Positions 1 to 7,503 of a stretch of DNA of 56,839 nucleotides are shown here, piece by piece. Each line of letters starts with the position of its first letter. Position 1 is the stretch's first letter. The notes beneath the pieces are model-generated. The model was not told the DNA's origin, ran no database searches, and saw only the letters and a list, made by a program, of their open reading frames with translations. This stretch comes from Paludibacteraceae bacterium (GTDB taxonomy: Bacteria; Bacteroidota; Bacteroidia; Bacteroidales; Paludibacteraceae). The stretch lies in contig JAKSKU010000015.1 in assembly GCA_024401565.1 (NCBI GenBank), positions 1 through 56,839 on the forward strand, written 5' to 3'. The translations under genes and the position numbers were made by a program.

Positions 1-271
1 ATAAATTAATTTATGTCCCGTTCTTCCTCGTAAATTGCAAATGCTTTCAAAGATCGTTATCTTTTGGCGTCTCACCCTCTCTAGGGGAGCTTATTTTATG
101 TTTTTGTTTTCGTTTGGAGTAGCATTCCTTCCCGAAAGCGAGTGCAAAAGTATAGCAGATTTTGGTCCTGCGCAAGCGTTTCAGGAATTATTTTTTAGAA
201 ATGTTCACAAAACGCTGATTTTCCGCAAAATAAATTTTGGCGGTTTTTGCCGGGATTTCTTGCTGCAACTC

Positions 272-295
272 GCAGAGACGCACGGACGTGCGTGT
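272..295 (+). repeat. GTAGAGACG-type hairpin repeat (degenerate copy)
   Basis: Reads GCAGAGACGCACGG followed by ACGTGCGTGT, a short palindrome around ACGCACG/CGTGCGT. Near-identical copies lie at 18853-18880 (+) and 24701-24728 (-); looser relatives lie at 12328-12352, 27323-27387 and 56326-56352. Confidence 0.6.
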
Positions 296-325
296 AATTG
301 ATGGTCGGGGACACAAAAAATCTTT

Positions 326-549
326 GGGGAAACGTAAAATTTCCGGGAATGGTCCGTAAAATTTGATTTGGGAACACGAATTTTCTTTTCTAGGAACGTA
401 AAATTTTCAGAAATTTCCCGAAAATATTGGTGCTGTTTGGCGTGTTCGATAATTTTCGAATCATTTTACGGTAATTTTCGTACTTATAAATAAATTGGGG
501 GAACGTAAAATTTCCGGAAATGGAACGTAAAATTTGATTTGGGAACACA
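326..549 (+). repeat. GGAACGTAAAATTT dispersed repeat, three copies
   Basis: Copies at 326-377 and 497-549 share GGGGAAACGTAAAATTTCC or a close variant, then a second GTAAAATTT half, then GATTTGGGAACAC. A shorter copy is at 392-420. Internally each unit is two ACGTAAAATTT halves about 19 nt apart. Related blocks occur at 2774-2820, 8501-8560, 11891-11935 (reverse) and 12300-12326 (reverse). Function unknown. Confidence 0.65.
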
Positions 550-596
550 CAAGCACGCAGAGTTTTCACCACAAATGCAAGTAGAGCTCAAGAATC

Positions 597-798
597 GCGT
601 CTGTAGGACGCTACCGAGCAACGCGAGAGTAACCCGGGACGGAGTCTCGGGGATAAGATCCCTCAGTAAATACTTCTGTCTGAAAGACAGTACCAGATGG
701 TATTGGTACTGCCCTTCAGGCAGAGCATACCCCATTCCCCTGCCGGACACTCTGTGCCCGGTTACGCACGCTTCGCTCGGTATTGCCTTCCAGGCAAT
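597..798. repeat. Nested palindromic element, copy 1
   Basis: The ends are inverted copies of a unit made of a small hairpin (GCGTCTGTAGGACGC on the left, TTGCCTTCCAGGCAA on the right) followed by ACCGAGC...GTAACC. Inside lies a long stem, arms 676-695 and 704-723, with two mismatches. A second copy at 2899-3102 has the same plan and a perfect inner stem. No coding capacity is evident. It could be a non-autonomous mobile repeat or a structured RNA. Confidence 0.7.
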
Positions 799-833
799 TA
801 AAAAAGCCACACCCTTGCGGATGCGGCTTTTAA
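799..833 (-). terminator. Rho-independent terminator of the LRR-protein operon
   Basis: On the minus strand AAAAGCCGCATCC and GGGTGTGGCTTTTTT form a stem with a short GCAA-type loop and a T run, about 20 nt past the stop codon of the gene ending at 852. Confidence 0.75.
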
Positions 834-851
834 TATAATTATGAGACTTAT

Positions 852-2192
852 TTATTTCTTTTTTCTAAACTTTGTCTCGGTAGCTCCACTTGCTTTCATA
901 GTATCATTTAATGTCGCAGACGTAATCGTATAGTTTGCATTTGAATTAGCACACGCAAGCACAGCAAAAACTAATATTGGATTCTTGATAGCAGTAGCAC
1001 GACCCGCCGTTATAAAAACTGAACCATCATACATCAAATAAGAATTACCTGCGTCAGATAAAGTTAGCTCTCCATCATAACCATCAATTGTGATTGTTAC
1101 AACCTGGTCCTTCGCAAAATACGATCCCTCTACACGAACAACTTTAAACGTAAAATTTAGACCTAAGGCTTCATTTATTGCCTCATATTGGCCTCCTGCC
1201 TCAACTTGTATCTCAGGACTTGCGGGACTTACGGGACCCGCTGGACTCCACTTTGTCCATTTAACTGAGTTGCAATCATAGAACGCATCAGTATTCTCAT
1301 AATCCACCTCTTCAACAACACGCTCAACATCATCTATCCAAGTGATGTTATAAAACTTAATGTTCTCAGGAGAATTATCTATAACAACATCTGCATTACG
1401 ACAATACTCAAACACTCGGCCTCCAATGCTTGTCACACTAGATGGAATTGTAATTAATGTTAAATTCTTACAACCATCAAATGCATTGTTTCTAATTTTC
1501 GTAACACTAGACGGAATCTCAAACTCTCCTTTAATACCATTAGGACAAAAAAGCAACTCCGTCTTCTCCTTGTTATACAACACTCCGTTAACACTTGTGA
1601 AGTTTGGATTATTTGCGTCTACATCTATATTAGTTAACTTTTTGCAATCACTCCAAACAGCATCTCCTATTGATGTCACACTAGCAGGAATAGAAATAGA
1701 TTCTAGACTCTCAAAATAAGAAAATGCCCAACCTTCAATATTCTTAAGCGTGTTTGGCAAAACGACTGATTTAACTTTAGAAACAATTTCTTCTGAAGAA
1801 TCAAAAGCATCTTCGCCAATACTAGTAACAGTATATGTTTTACCATCTAAAACGACAGTTTCTGGAATAACCAAATCATAAGAGGCATTCTTGATACCGA
1901 TAATTTCAACTTCTTTGTCGTTTAATACAAAATACCTAAAATCAGAGGATGCGGAACTAGACGATCCTGCTTTCAATGCTGCAATTTCTTCCTTCAACTT
2001 GGCGATCTCTTGCATCATGTCGCCAAATCCCATGATTTTTTCGATCTGCGGATCATTGAATGAAATGCTGTCGACTTTCTCTGTCGGATAGCTCTCCACT
2101 GATCCGTCCTTCATGATCACATAAAACTTGTCTGCTGAAAATGCAGTTAGCGCTGCAGCTGCTGTGGCTGCTGTAAGTAAAAATTTCTTCAT
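852..2192 (-). CDS. Secreted BspA-like leucine-rich repeat protein
   Basis: A 446-aa exported protein. Residues 1-20 are a signal peptide. Next comes a short module YVIMKDGSVESYPTEKVDSI (about 23-42) that also opens two other secreted proteins of this window. Residues ~52-75 form a probable coiled coil (MMQEIAKLKEEIAALKAG). Residues ~90-290 carry BspA/LRR_5 repeats, recognisable by recurring IPSSVTSIG and AFxxCKNL strings. The last ~120 residues form a beta-rich domain I do not recognise. LRR_5 proteins usually bind proteins or glycans at the cell surface; the ligand here is unknown. There is no type IX sorting tail, while the gene 11 nt upstream encodes one. The two genes form an operon ending in the hairpin at 799-833. 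Confidence 0.85.
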   Translation of the reverse strand: MKKFLLTAATAAAALTAFSADKFYVIMKDGSVESYPTEKVDSISFNDPQIEKIMGFGDMMQEIAKLKEEIAALKAGSSSSASSDFRYFVLNDKEVEIIGIKNASYDLVIPETVVLDGKTYTVTSIGEDAFDSSEEIVSKVKSVVLPNTLKNIEGWAFSYFESLESISIPASVTSIGDAVWSDCKKLTNIDVDANNPNFTSVNGVLYNKEKTELLFCPNGIKGEFEIPSSVTKIRNNAFDGCKNLTLITIPSSVTSIGGRVFEYCRNADVVIDNSPENIKFYNITWIDDVERVVEEVDYENTDAFYDCNSVKWTKWSPAGPVSPASPEIQVEAGGQYEAINEALGLNFTFKVVRVEGSYFAKDQVVTITIDGYDGELTLSDAGNSYLMYDGSVFITAGRATAIKNPILVFAVLACANSNANYTITSATLNDTMKASGATETKFRKKK

Positions 2193-2203
2193 AATAAATC
2201 CTT

Positions 2204-2635
2204 TTATTTTTTGATAAACTTAACTGATTGATTCTTCACTGATAGAATATAGCTGCCGACGGGAAGGTTGCTCACCTCCACTCTGCTGCCATTGCTGCGA
2301 GCAACGACGTTTCCATCCATTCCTCTTAGGATGATTTCGTCACTCTCCTCTATTCCTGATACTGTGATGTAATCACTTACTGGATTCGGATATACCATAA
2401 TCGCGACGTCGGACGATGAGGTGTTCTTCACTCCATCCGCACTTGAATTGAACACGATTGTCGGGAATCCTTTGTCTCCACTCTTCTGTGGCTCAAACTT
2501 GATGCTCTGCACCTGACCTATCTGAAACTCCTCTTTGCTGCCGTCGGCCGCTATGCCGATAAATGATGAAGCAAAACAGGTTCCAAAGGAGGTAAATGAC
2601 AGAATCATCGAAAGTAGATTTTGTTTCACTTTCAT
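2204..2635 (-). CDS. Small secreted protein with T9SS type A sorting tail
   Basis: A 143-aa protein if translation starts at the ATG at 2635, which places a signal peptide at the N-terminus (MKVKQNLLSMILSF...); an upstream in-frame ATG at 2686 would add 17 charged residues and is less likely. After the signal peptide comes a module of the form FIGIAADGSKEEFQIGQVQS, matching the DGS module of the following gene. The C-terminal ~65 residues (VYPNPVSDYITVSG ... LPVGSYILSVKNQSVKFIKK) are a typical type IX secretion sorting domain. Almost nothing lies between the two parts, so this may be a stripped-down cargo or a partner for the LRR protein encoded 11 nt downstream. Confidence 0.8.
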   Translation of the reverse strand: MKVKQNLLSMILSFTSFGTCFASSFIGIAADGSKEEFQIGQVQSIKFEPQKSGDKGFPTIVFNSSADGVKNTSSSDVAIMVYPNPVSDYITVSGIEESDEIILRGMDGNVVARSNGSRVEVSNLPVGSYILSVKNQSVKFIKK

Positions 2636-2773
2636 ATTCCTTAGTCTTTTAGTCCTATATCTTCCTAATATTATTTGCTTTCGCAATCCACTACAAAACT
2701 GAGGATTATTAATACGAATCGCAAATATTTCACAAACTATTTTTCGAAAATTGTCCTAAAACATATTATTGGA

Positions 2774-2820
2774 GGGGAGAACGTAAAATTTTCGGAAATG
2801 GTCCGTAAAATTTAGGAACG
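2774..2820 (+). repeat. GGAACGTAAAATTT dispersed repeat
   Basis: GAGAACGTAAAATTTTCGG followed by a second half GTCCGTAAAATTTAGGAACG. Same orientation as the copies at 326-549, and, like them, placed shortly before a nested palindromic element. Confidence 0.65.
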
Positions 2821-2864
2821 AACTCAGAGGAACGAATATTCGCTTTCGCGATAAATCAAATAAA

Positions 2865-2889
2865 CCACAGAGACGCAGAGGACTCCGAG
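2865..2889 (+). repeat. CCACAGAGACGCAGAGG intergenic repeat
   Basis: CCACAGAGACGCAGAGGA plus trailing CTCCGAG. Inverted relatives are at 56682-56713 and 56781-56811 (CCTCCGCGTCCCCTGTGTCT and GTGGCGAA). This string type is common in intergenic DNA of many bacteria; its role is not known to me. Confidence 0.5.
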
Positions 2890-2898
2890 ATTCGCTTC

Positions 2899-3102
2899 GC
2901 GTCTGGAAGACGCTACCGAGCGGAGCGAGAGTAACCCGGGACCTTGTCTCGGGTTGGAACGGTCATATAAGCCAAGCTGCCTGGAGGGCAGTACCATGGT
3001 CGTTCTTTGGTACTGCCCTCCAGGCAGATGCGTTCCCCTTCTCGATTCCGGACACTACGTGCCCGGTTACTCTCGCTAACGCTCGGTATTGCCTTCCAGG
3101 CA
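2899..3102. repeat. Nested palindromic element, copy 2
   Basis: Starts with the hairpin GCGTCTGGAAGACGC, then ACCGAGCGGAGCGAGAG and TAACC, then a hairpin CCGGGACCTTGTCTCGG. The centre is a perfect 20-bp inverted repeat (2977-2996 with 3008-3027, 11-nt loop). The right end repeats the left unit in inverted form and closes with GCCTTCCAGGC. Same architecture as 597-798, with different bases in the stems. Confidence 0.75.
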
Positions 3103-3143
3103 TGCCTCCATTCCCCGACTGTCAAGTCGGGAGCATATTTCCC

Positions 3144-3178
3144 CAATTCCTCATTTCGCATTCCGCATTCCTAATTTC
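3144..3178. repeat. AT-rich AATGCGAAATG/ATTCATAAT-type repeat
   Basis: On the minus strand the stop codon of the YgjP-like gene is followed by GAATGCGGAATGCGAAATG and AGGAATT. Similar strings touch the stop codons of the RelA, MscS and BASS genes and also occur at 19966-19994, 33008-33050 and 56464-56506. Confidence 0.45.
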
Positions 3179-3923
3179 TTAAAAATCCTGGCAATTTCAA
3201 CTCCCTGATCTCTTTATCCACAATTCTATGCGACACTCCGAATGTTTTGTCGAACAACGCCCAGAAATTTGGTCCGTGATCCATAAATTTCGTGTGGCAT
3301 AGCTCATGCACGACGACGCTACGTATCAGATGCAACGGCATCAACATTGTATATAATGAGAAATTAAGTGATCCTTTGGATGAGCAACTGCCCCACCTCG
3401 TCTGGGCTGAATTGATTTTGACGCTACTGTATTTGAATCCGTTAGCGTCGGCTATCTCCTTTACTATATATGGCAATCTCTTTTTTGCTTCATATCTGAG
3501 TACGGCTATCGACGCCTCTTTCACAATCTGTTGGGCTTCAGGAGTATCAAAGTCAGTGTTGAATGGCATCTCAAGCACCATCTCGTCTTTGTCTGGATTG
3601 TCCCCAGTTTTGGATTTCTTTAATCTGCTGGTGGCGACGTCGGTGAGTGCGATTCGCATTATGGCGAAATGGGTGTCGAGGATAAAATGCTCGTCGACAC
3701 GGGTATCATCGCGTCGGGCTTCATGACGCTTTATGAATGAGTGCATTCGGCTCTCGTTCTCCTGGATCAGGCGTGCGATCGACTCCATTGTGTAGCCGAC
3801 GGGAGCACTGATGGTGAAGCGTCCGTCTTTGAAGCTCATTCTTACGCTTCTCATATTGCTTTTCCACACGACGTTGATCAAGCCTAACGTGTCGTGTCTG
3901 AATGTTTTTTCGATATTTGCCAT
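3171..3923 (-). CDS. YgjP-like (DUF45/M48-related) zinc metallopeptidase-fold protein
   Basis: A 250-aa cytosolic protein. The C-terminal part holds VVVHELCHTKFMDHGPNFW, the HExxH-type zinc motif of the DUF45/YgjP family with a downstream histidine; RWGSCSSKGSLNFS just before it is the other family signature. Length is normal for the family. Substrate is not established here; the E. coli homologue has been linked to nucleotide hydrolysis and others are annotated as peptidases. A -7-like box (TATTTTTG, 3931-3938 on the minus strand) lies only 8 nt upstream of the start, implying a very short leader or a start slightly downstream. It reads away from relA and probably forms a single-gene unit. 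Confidence 0.85.
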   Translation of the reverse strand: MANIEKTFRHDTLGLINVVWKSNMRSVRMSFKDGRFTISAPVGYTMESIARLIQENESRMHSFIKRHEARRDDTRVDEHFILDTHFAIMRIALTDVATSRLKKSKTGDNPDKDEMVLEMPFNTDFDTPEAQQIVKEASIAVLRYEAKKRLPYIVKEIADANGFKYSSVKINSAQTRWGSCSSKGSLNFSLYTMLMPLHLIRSVVVHELCHTKFMDHGPNFWALFDKTFGVSHRIVDKEIRELKLPGFLRN

Positions 3924-3989
3924 AATGACGCAAAAATAGTAAAGTAATTTAAACGTAATTACCCCATACTCTCATTTTTTATGCTAGTC

Positions 3990-4045
3990 ATTACGGACTC
4001 GCATTGGGGTTAGGGCGTTCCACCCTTAACAATCCTCATTTCCGT
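3990..4045 (+). repeat. CATTGGGGTTAGGGCG dispersed repeat
   Basis: Contains GACTCGCATTGGGGTTAGGG, CGTTCCACCC and TTAACAATCCTCATTT. Related copies lie at 11586-11640 (+) and 20008-20072 (-). In the latter, GGGCGTTCCGCCC forms a perfect small hairpin. Confidence 0.6.
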
Positions 4046-4090
4046 ATGTTTCATAATTATCCCATAATATTGTTATTTATATTTAACGCG

Positions 4091-4122
4091 TTTGCGAAAG
4101 TTAAATATTAAATCTAAATTTG
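4091..4122 (+). promoter_or_regulatory. Bacteroidota-type promoter of the relA-like gene
   Basis: TTTG at 4091-4094 and TAAATTTG at 4115-4122 with a 20-nt spacer match the primary sigma-factor consensus TTTG/TAnnTTTG. Transcription should start near 4129, giving a leader under 20 nt before the ATG at 4146. Confidence 0.75.
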
Positions 4123-4145
4123 TAGGAAATCATAAATAGATAGGC

Positions 4146-6347
4146 ATGGATACGAATTTGAAATGGGACGAGATTAAAGCTAGCTTCGACAAATATGCGT
4201 CGATAGCTGAGGAGAAACTACCTATTGGCGCGCTCAACCCTGTGCGCGACGCAATGATTGTTTTCGACGAAAAGGTCAAATCAAATAATGTATCGGAAGA
4301 CGATATCGACCACATGGAACGTGGTGTGCAGACTGCCCTTATCCTTGCCGACGAGGTTAGCCTTGGCGGTGGGCCAAGTGTGGCCAAGATTCTTTTTGAG
4401 ATGATCCAATGCGGATTGATGACGGAGACGGACATCGCAAAGTCGTTTCCCGACAGTATCGTCGCCCTTGTGCATGGAGAGCAGAAGGTGGATGAGTTCT
4501 ATCGTCGACGTGTGGGCGTGGAGAATGAAAATTTCAGAAAACTGCTGATGAGTTTGGCCGAGGACATCCGCGTCATCATCATCCTTATCTGCGAGGTGCT
4601 CTATCTGATCAGAAAATACAATCCTATTGAAGATTCTGAAGACGGTGACCGTGTCGCTCGTGAGGCAAGCTACTTGTTTGCTCCACTCGCCCATCGTCTT
4701 GGATTATATAAGGTTAAGAGTGAGCTTGAGGATTTGTCGATGAAGCGTCTGCATCGTGACACTTACCGTGAGATCGCTCATAAATTGAATGAGACCAAAC
4801 GCAGTCGTGACAAATATATCGCTGATTTTATCAATCCGTTGAAGAAGAAGCTTGAAGACGCGGGATTCAAGTTTACCATCAAAGGCCGCACGAAGAGTAT
4901 CTACTCTATCTGGAACAAGATGCGTAAGCAGAACACCACTTTCGAGCACGTCTACGACCTGTTCGCCATCCGTATCATTCTCGACAGCGAGTTGGCGGAG
5001 GAGAAGAGCGACTGCTGGCGTGTCTACTCTATCGTCACTGATGAGTACCAGCCAAATCCAAAGCGTCTGCGCGACTGGCTATCCATCCCTAAGACAAACG
5101 GTTACGAGAGTCTTCACACCACTGTGATGGGACCTCAAGGAAAATGGGTGGAGGTGCAGATCCGTACAGAGCGTATGGACGAAATCGCAGAAAAGGGTTT
5201 TGCAGCCCACTTCAAATATAAAGGTGTGAAGAGCGAGAACATGCTCGACTCGTGGATGGCAAACGTGCGTGAGATCCTTGAGAATCCCGACGTCGCCAAC
5301 GAGGAGTGCATCTCCGAATTCAAGATGAACCTGTACGACAAGGAGGTCTTCATATTCACACCCAACGGTGATCTTGTGCATCTGCCTAAGGGAGCGACGT
5401 TGCTCGACTTCGCCTACCTTATCCACAGTAATCTCGGCAACCATTGCGTCGGCGGAAAGATCGGTGGCAAGAATGTGTCTATCAGATATGAAGTCAACAA
5501 CGGCGACCAGCTTGAGGTGCTTACCAGCAACACTCAGAAACCAAAGGAGGAGTGGCTGAGCATCGTCAAGACAAGCAAGGCAAAGAGCCGTATCAAAGCT
5601 TTCTTGCGTGAGGAGGAGAACTCCAACGCGTCTCTTGGAAAAGAGATGATCAACCGACGTTTCAAAAACTGGAAGATTGATCTTGAAGAGTCGTTTTTGG
5701 CAAAGACAATCAAACGTTTAGGTTATAAAGTCGCAACAGAATTTTACAATGATATCGTAGAGGAAAAACTTGATGTAGCCAAGATTCGCGACGTCTACAC
5801 GGAGATTCTTGAGAAAGAGCTTCATCCGGAATTGAACTACGAAGCTAAAAAAGCAGATGAGTTTGAGCATCACCAGATATCAGCCGACGACAAGTCGAAA
5901 GACGATGTGCTCACTATCGACGACAATCTGAAGGGCATCGAATATACACTTGCGAAATGTTGCAACCCTATTTATGGCGACGACATCTTCGGATTCATCC
6001 TTACACAAGGCGGAATCAAGATCCACCGTAAGGATTGCCCTAACGCGCCGATGATGATCCAACGTTTCGGTTATCGCTACGTCAAGGCACGCTGGAGCGG
6101 AAAGCAAGGAAGCCAGTACGTCTGCACTCTACGCGTAATCGGCAACGACGATTTGGGAATCGTCACAAACATCACGTCGCTCATCCAGAAAGAGAGCAAC
6201 ATCTCAATGCGATCAATCTCCGTCGACAGTGTAGCCGGACTCTTCCAAGGCCATATCTCATTGCTTGTCAACGACCTACAGCAAGTGGATAATGTGATGA
6301 AGAAGATCAACGCGATCAAGGGAGTGAAGAGTGTGGAGAGAAATTAA
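4146..6347 (+). CDS. relA: RelA-type (p)ppGpp synthetase with degenerate hydrolase domain
   Basis: A 733-aa RelA/SpoT homologue that makes the stringent-response alarmone from ATP and GDP/GTP. The synthetase domain (about 245-350) is intact: RTKSIYSIWNKM, YDLFAIRI, YESLHTTVMGPQG, EVQIRTERMDEIAEKG. A TGS domain (about 400-460, FIFTPNGDLVHLPKGATLLD) and a C-terminal ACT domain (about 658-733) follow. The N-terminal HD region is ruined: the usual LLHDxxEDT position reads ILFEMIQCG, and the second metal-site segment reads DIRVIIILICEVLYLIR instead of a DxRVxxIKLADRxHN pattern. It should therefore synthesise but not degrade ppGpp, so a separate SpoT-like hydrolase is expected elsewhere. It has its own promoter and a hairpin terminator at 6417-6470. 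Confidence 0.93.
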   Translation: MDTNLKWDEIKASFDKYASIAEEKLPIGALNPVRDAMIVFDEKVKSNNVSEDDIDHMERGVQTALILADEVSLGGGPSVAKILFEMIQCGLMTETDIAKSFPDSIVALVHGEQKVDEFYRRRVGVENENFRKLLMSLAEDIRVIIILICEVLYLIRKYNPIEDSEDGDRVAREASYLFAPLAHRLGLYKVKSELEDLSMKRLHRDTYREIAHKLNETKRSRDKYIADFINPLKKKLEDAGFKFTIKGRTKSIYSIWNKMRKQNTTFEHVYDLFAIRIILDSELAEEKSDCWRVYSIVTDEYQPNPKRLRDWLSIPKTNGYESLHTTVMGPQGKWVEVQIRTERMDEIAEKGFAAHFKYKGVKSENMLDSWMANVREILENPDVANEECISEFKMNLYDKEVFIFTPNGDLVHLPKGATLLDFAYLIHSNLGNHCVGGKIGGKNVSIRYEVNNGDQLEVLTSNTQKPKEEWLSIVKTSKAKSRIKAFLREEENSNASLGKEMINRRFKNWKIDLEESFLAKTIKRLGYKVATEFYNDIVEEKLDVAKIRDVYTEILEKELHPELNYEAKKADEFEHHQISADDKSKDDVLTIDDNLKGIEYTLAKCCNPIYGDDIFGFILTQGGIKIHRKDCPNAPMMIQRFGYRYVKARWSGKQGSQYVCTLRVIGNDDLGIVTNITSLIQKESNISMRSISVDSVAGLFQGHISLLVNDLQQVDNVMKKINAIKGVKSVERN

Positions 6348-6380
6348 AAATGCTAAATGCTAAATAAGGGACAGCAATTC

Positions 6381-6407
6381 GTAGGGGCAGGTTTCAAACC
6401 TGCCCGC
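6381..6407 (+). repeat. GTAGGGGCAGGTTT hairpin repeat
   Basis: GTAGGGGCAGGTTTCAAACC plus TGCCCGC, a 10-bp stem around TTTCAAA. An inverted copy at 56642-56669 reads GGGCGGGTTT/AAACCCGCCC, keeping the stem with A-T changed to G-C. This repeat is widespread in intergenic DNA of diverse bacteria. Confidence 0.6.
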
Positions 6408-6416
6408 TTTGAAAAT

Positions 6417-6470
6417 AAAATCCTACGGTTTGGATTTTGTCGCAAGACAAATCCATTACCGTAGGATTTT
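6417..6470 (+). terminator. Terminator-like CCTACGG palindrome after relA
   Basis: AAAATCCTACGGT (6417-6429) pairs with ACCGTAGGATTTT (6458-6470) and is followed by more T residues. An inner stem GGATTTTGTC/GACAAATCC has a GCAA loop. It can terminate relA and is also a member of a dispersed repeat family (11777-11817, 56575-56617). Confidence 0.7.
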
Positions 6471-6545
6471 TTATTTTTTTCATAACATATAATATTTGAC
6501 AAAATTCCTATATTTGCATACGAAAAAATTAGTAACACGTTTTAT

Positions 6546-6704
6546 ATGAAACAGACAGAATTTTCTTCATTTGATGAGTTGGTAAAAGAGCTCCAAGCAA
6601 AGTCGAAAGAAGTAATCTTGGTTAAGAGCAATCAGATCACCGAAGAAAAAGAACCGGTTAGAAGAATTAAAAATTACACGTTAAAGCTAAAACGAAAGCT
6701 CTAA
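6546..6704 (+). CDS. Small protein of unknown function (52 aa)
   Basis: A lysine-rich 52-aa frame beginning MKQTEFSSFDELVKELQAK and ending KLKRKL. Upstream at 6509-6516 is a perfect -7 box TATATTTG, but no good -33 element at the right distance, so transcription is plausible and not certain. It lies 62 nt before the HicB gene, where a HicA toxin is often found, but it has no resemblance to HicA. It could be a real small protein or the remnant of a larger gene. Confidence 0.4.
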   Translation: MKQTEFSSFDELVKELQAKSKEVILVKSNQITEEKEPVRRIKNYTLKLKRKL

Positions 6705-6766
6705 AATTTGTGGTGATTATATAGCAGTTGTACAAAATGAGGATTGCAAAATAAAAAAATAAGACT

Positions 6767-7106
6767 ATGAACACAATGAATTATAAAGGCTATATAGGGC
6801 ATGTCGAGTTTAGCGAAGAAGACAATGTTTTCTTTGGAAAAATAGAAGGGATTGACGGTCTTGTCAATTTTGAAGGGGACAATGTCAGCGAACTGAAAAA
6901 AGCATTTCATGAAGCAGTAGATGATTATCTTGCTTTTTGTGAGGAACATGGAATTGAACCACAAAAGACATACTCAGGTTCTTTGAATGTGAGATTAACC
7001 CCGTCCATACATAGCCAAGTGGCGATGTTGGCAAAAAAAAGCAGGTATTTCTATCAATGCCTTTATCAAAGATGCTGTAGAGAAGAAAGTCGCAATGATG
7101 TTGTAA
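6767..7106 (+). pseudogene. HicB-family antitoxin, frameshifted in an A8 tract
   Basis: The first ~92 residues are a good HicB antitoxin: YKGYIGHVEFSEEDNVFFGK, VNFEGDNVSELKKAF, then the RHH-type segment SGSLNVRLTPSIHSQVAMLA. At the A8 run 7033-7040 the frame breaks: as written it continues with an unrelated tail and stops at 7111. With one A fewer it would read AKKAGISINAFIKDAVEKK and stop at 7106, exactly what the family expects. This may be a true mutation, a slippery or phase-variable site, or a sequencing error. No HicA toxin is visible on either side, so it is an orphan. The start may also be the second ATG at 6776. The hairpin at 7130-7158 follows. Confidence 0.8.
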
Positions 7107-7129
7107 TCTAATTTACAATTTCATACCAT

Positions 7130-7158
7130 AGCGGAATGCAGAAAAACTGTGTTCCGCT
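7130..7158 (+). terminator. AGCGG-type hairpin, copy 1 of 3
   Basis: AGCGGAATGCAG and CTGTGTTCCGCT pair along 12 bp (two G-U pairs) around AAAAA. No T run follows this copy. The same hairpin recurs at 7392-7420 and 7927-7955, each after a decayed cassette. Confidence 0.65.
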
Positions 7159-7225
7159 TGTCGTTCAAAATCATAATTGCATTTTTATATTTCATTAAAA
7201 ATCAACTATTAATATAAATTTCAAT

Positions 7226-7290
7226 CATGATATTCTAAAGTACAACTTTAAAATATCATGATAATCTAAAGTTCATCTTTAGATTATCAT
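7226..7290 (+). promoter_or_regulatory. Two adjacent operator-like inverted repeats
   Basis: The first (7226-7260) has arms CATGATATTCTAAAG and CTTTAAAATATCATG. The second (7258-7290) has perfect 14-nt arms ATGATAATCTAAAG and CTTTAGATTATCAT around TTCAT. Both share the half-site ATnTCTAAAGT. The second overlaps the -33 box of the promoter at 7278-7308, as expected for a repressor site of an autoregulated antitoxin. Confidence 0.75.
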
Positions 7291-7308
7291 AAAAATATAC
7301 TATCTTTG
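7278..7308 (+). promoter_or_regulatory. Promoter left without its gene
   Basis: TTTA (7278-7281) and TATCTTTG (7301-7308) are 19 nt apart, a good Bacteroidota promoter. It drives only the 13-codon stub at 7334-7375. Confidence 0.7.
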
Positions 7309-7333
7309 CAAACGTAAAATCATTTGATTTGTC

Positions 7334-7375
7334 ATGATAGAAAGACTACTTAAAATAGAAGGTAAATTATTTTAG
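7334..7375 (+). pseudogene. Thirteen-codon stub of a deleted gene
   Basis: The frame MIERLLKIEGKLF then stops. It sits 26 nt after a strong promoter with operators and 16 nt before a copy of the AGCGG hairpin. I infer that the body of a regulated gene, probably a toxin-antitoxin component, has been deleted between promoter and terminator. The family of the lost gene cannot be told from 13 residues. Confidence 0.5.
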
Positions 7376-7391
7376 GAGATTATATAGCATT

Positions 7392-7424
7392 AGCGGGATG
7401 CAGAAAAACTGTGTTCCGCTTTTT
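7392..7424 (+). terminator. AGCGG-type hairpin terminator, copy 2 of 3
   Basis: AGCGGGATGCAG and CTGTGTTCCGCT around AAAAA, followed by a T run. All 12 positions pair, three of them as G-U. Confidence 0.75.
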
Positions 7425-7503
7425 ATTATAAATTAATTAGTCATGTTTGATTTATTAAACAAATGTTATACTTTTATGCTACAATGTATAACACGTATAT
7501 AAC

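Larger units (their letters stand above)
1..596. other. Repeat-rich intergenic region, no supported gene
   Basis: No open frame here resembles a protein family. The region holds a GTAGAGACG-type hairpin (272-295) and three copies of a GGAACGTAAAATTT repeat (326-377, 392-420, 497-549). Short open frames on both strands run through these repeats and look accidental. Positions 1-270 show no recognisable element. Confidence 0.6.

Noticed and set aside
35-301. 88-aa plus-strand frame at the left end
   Set aside because: No recognisable domain, no promoter, runs into a hairpin repeat; not supportable.
2913-3161. Open frame on the minus strand through the palindromic element
   Set aside because: It is an accidental reading of the repeat and has no protein-like composition. 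The same holds for 484-838.
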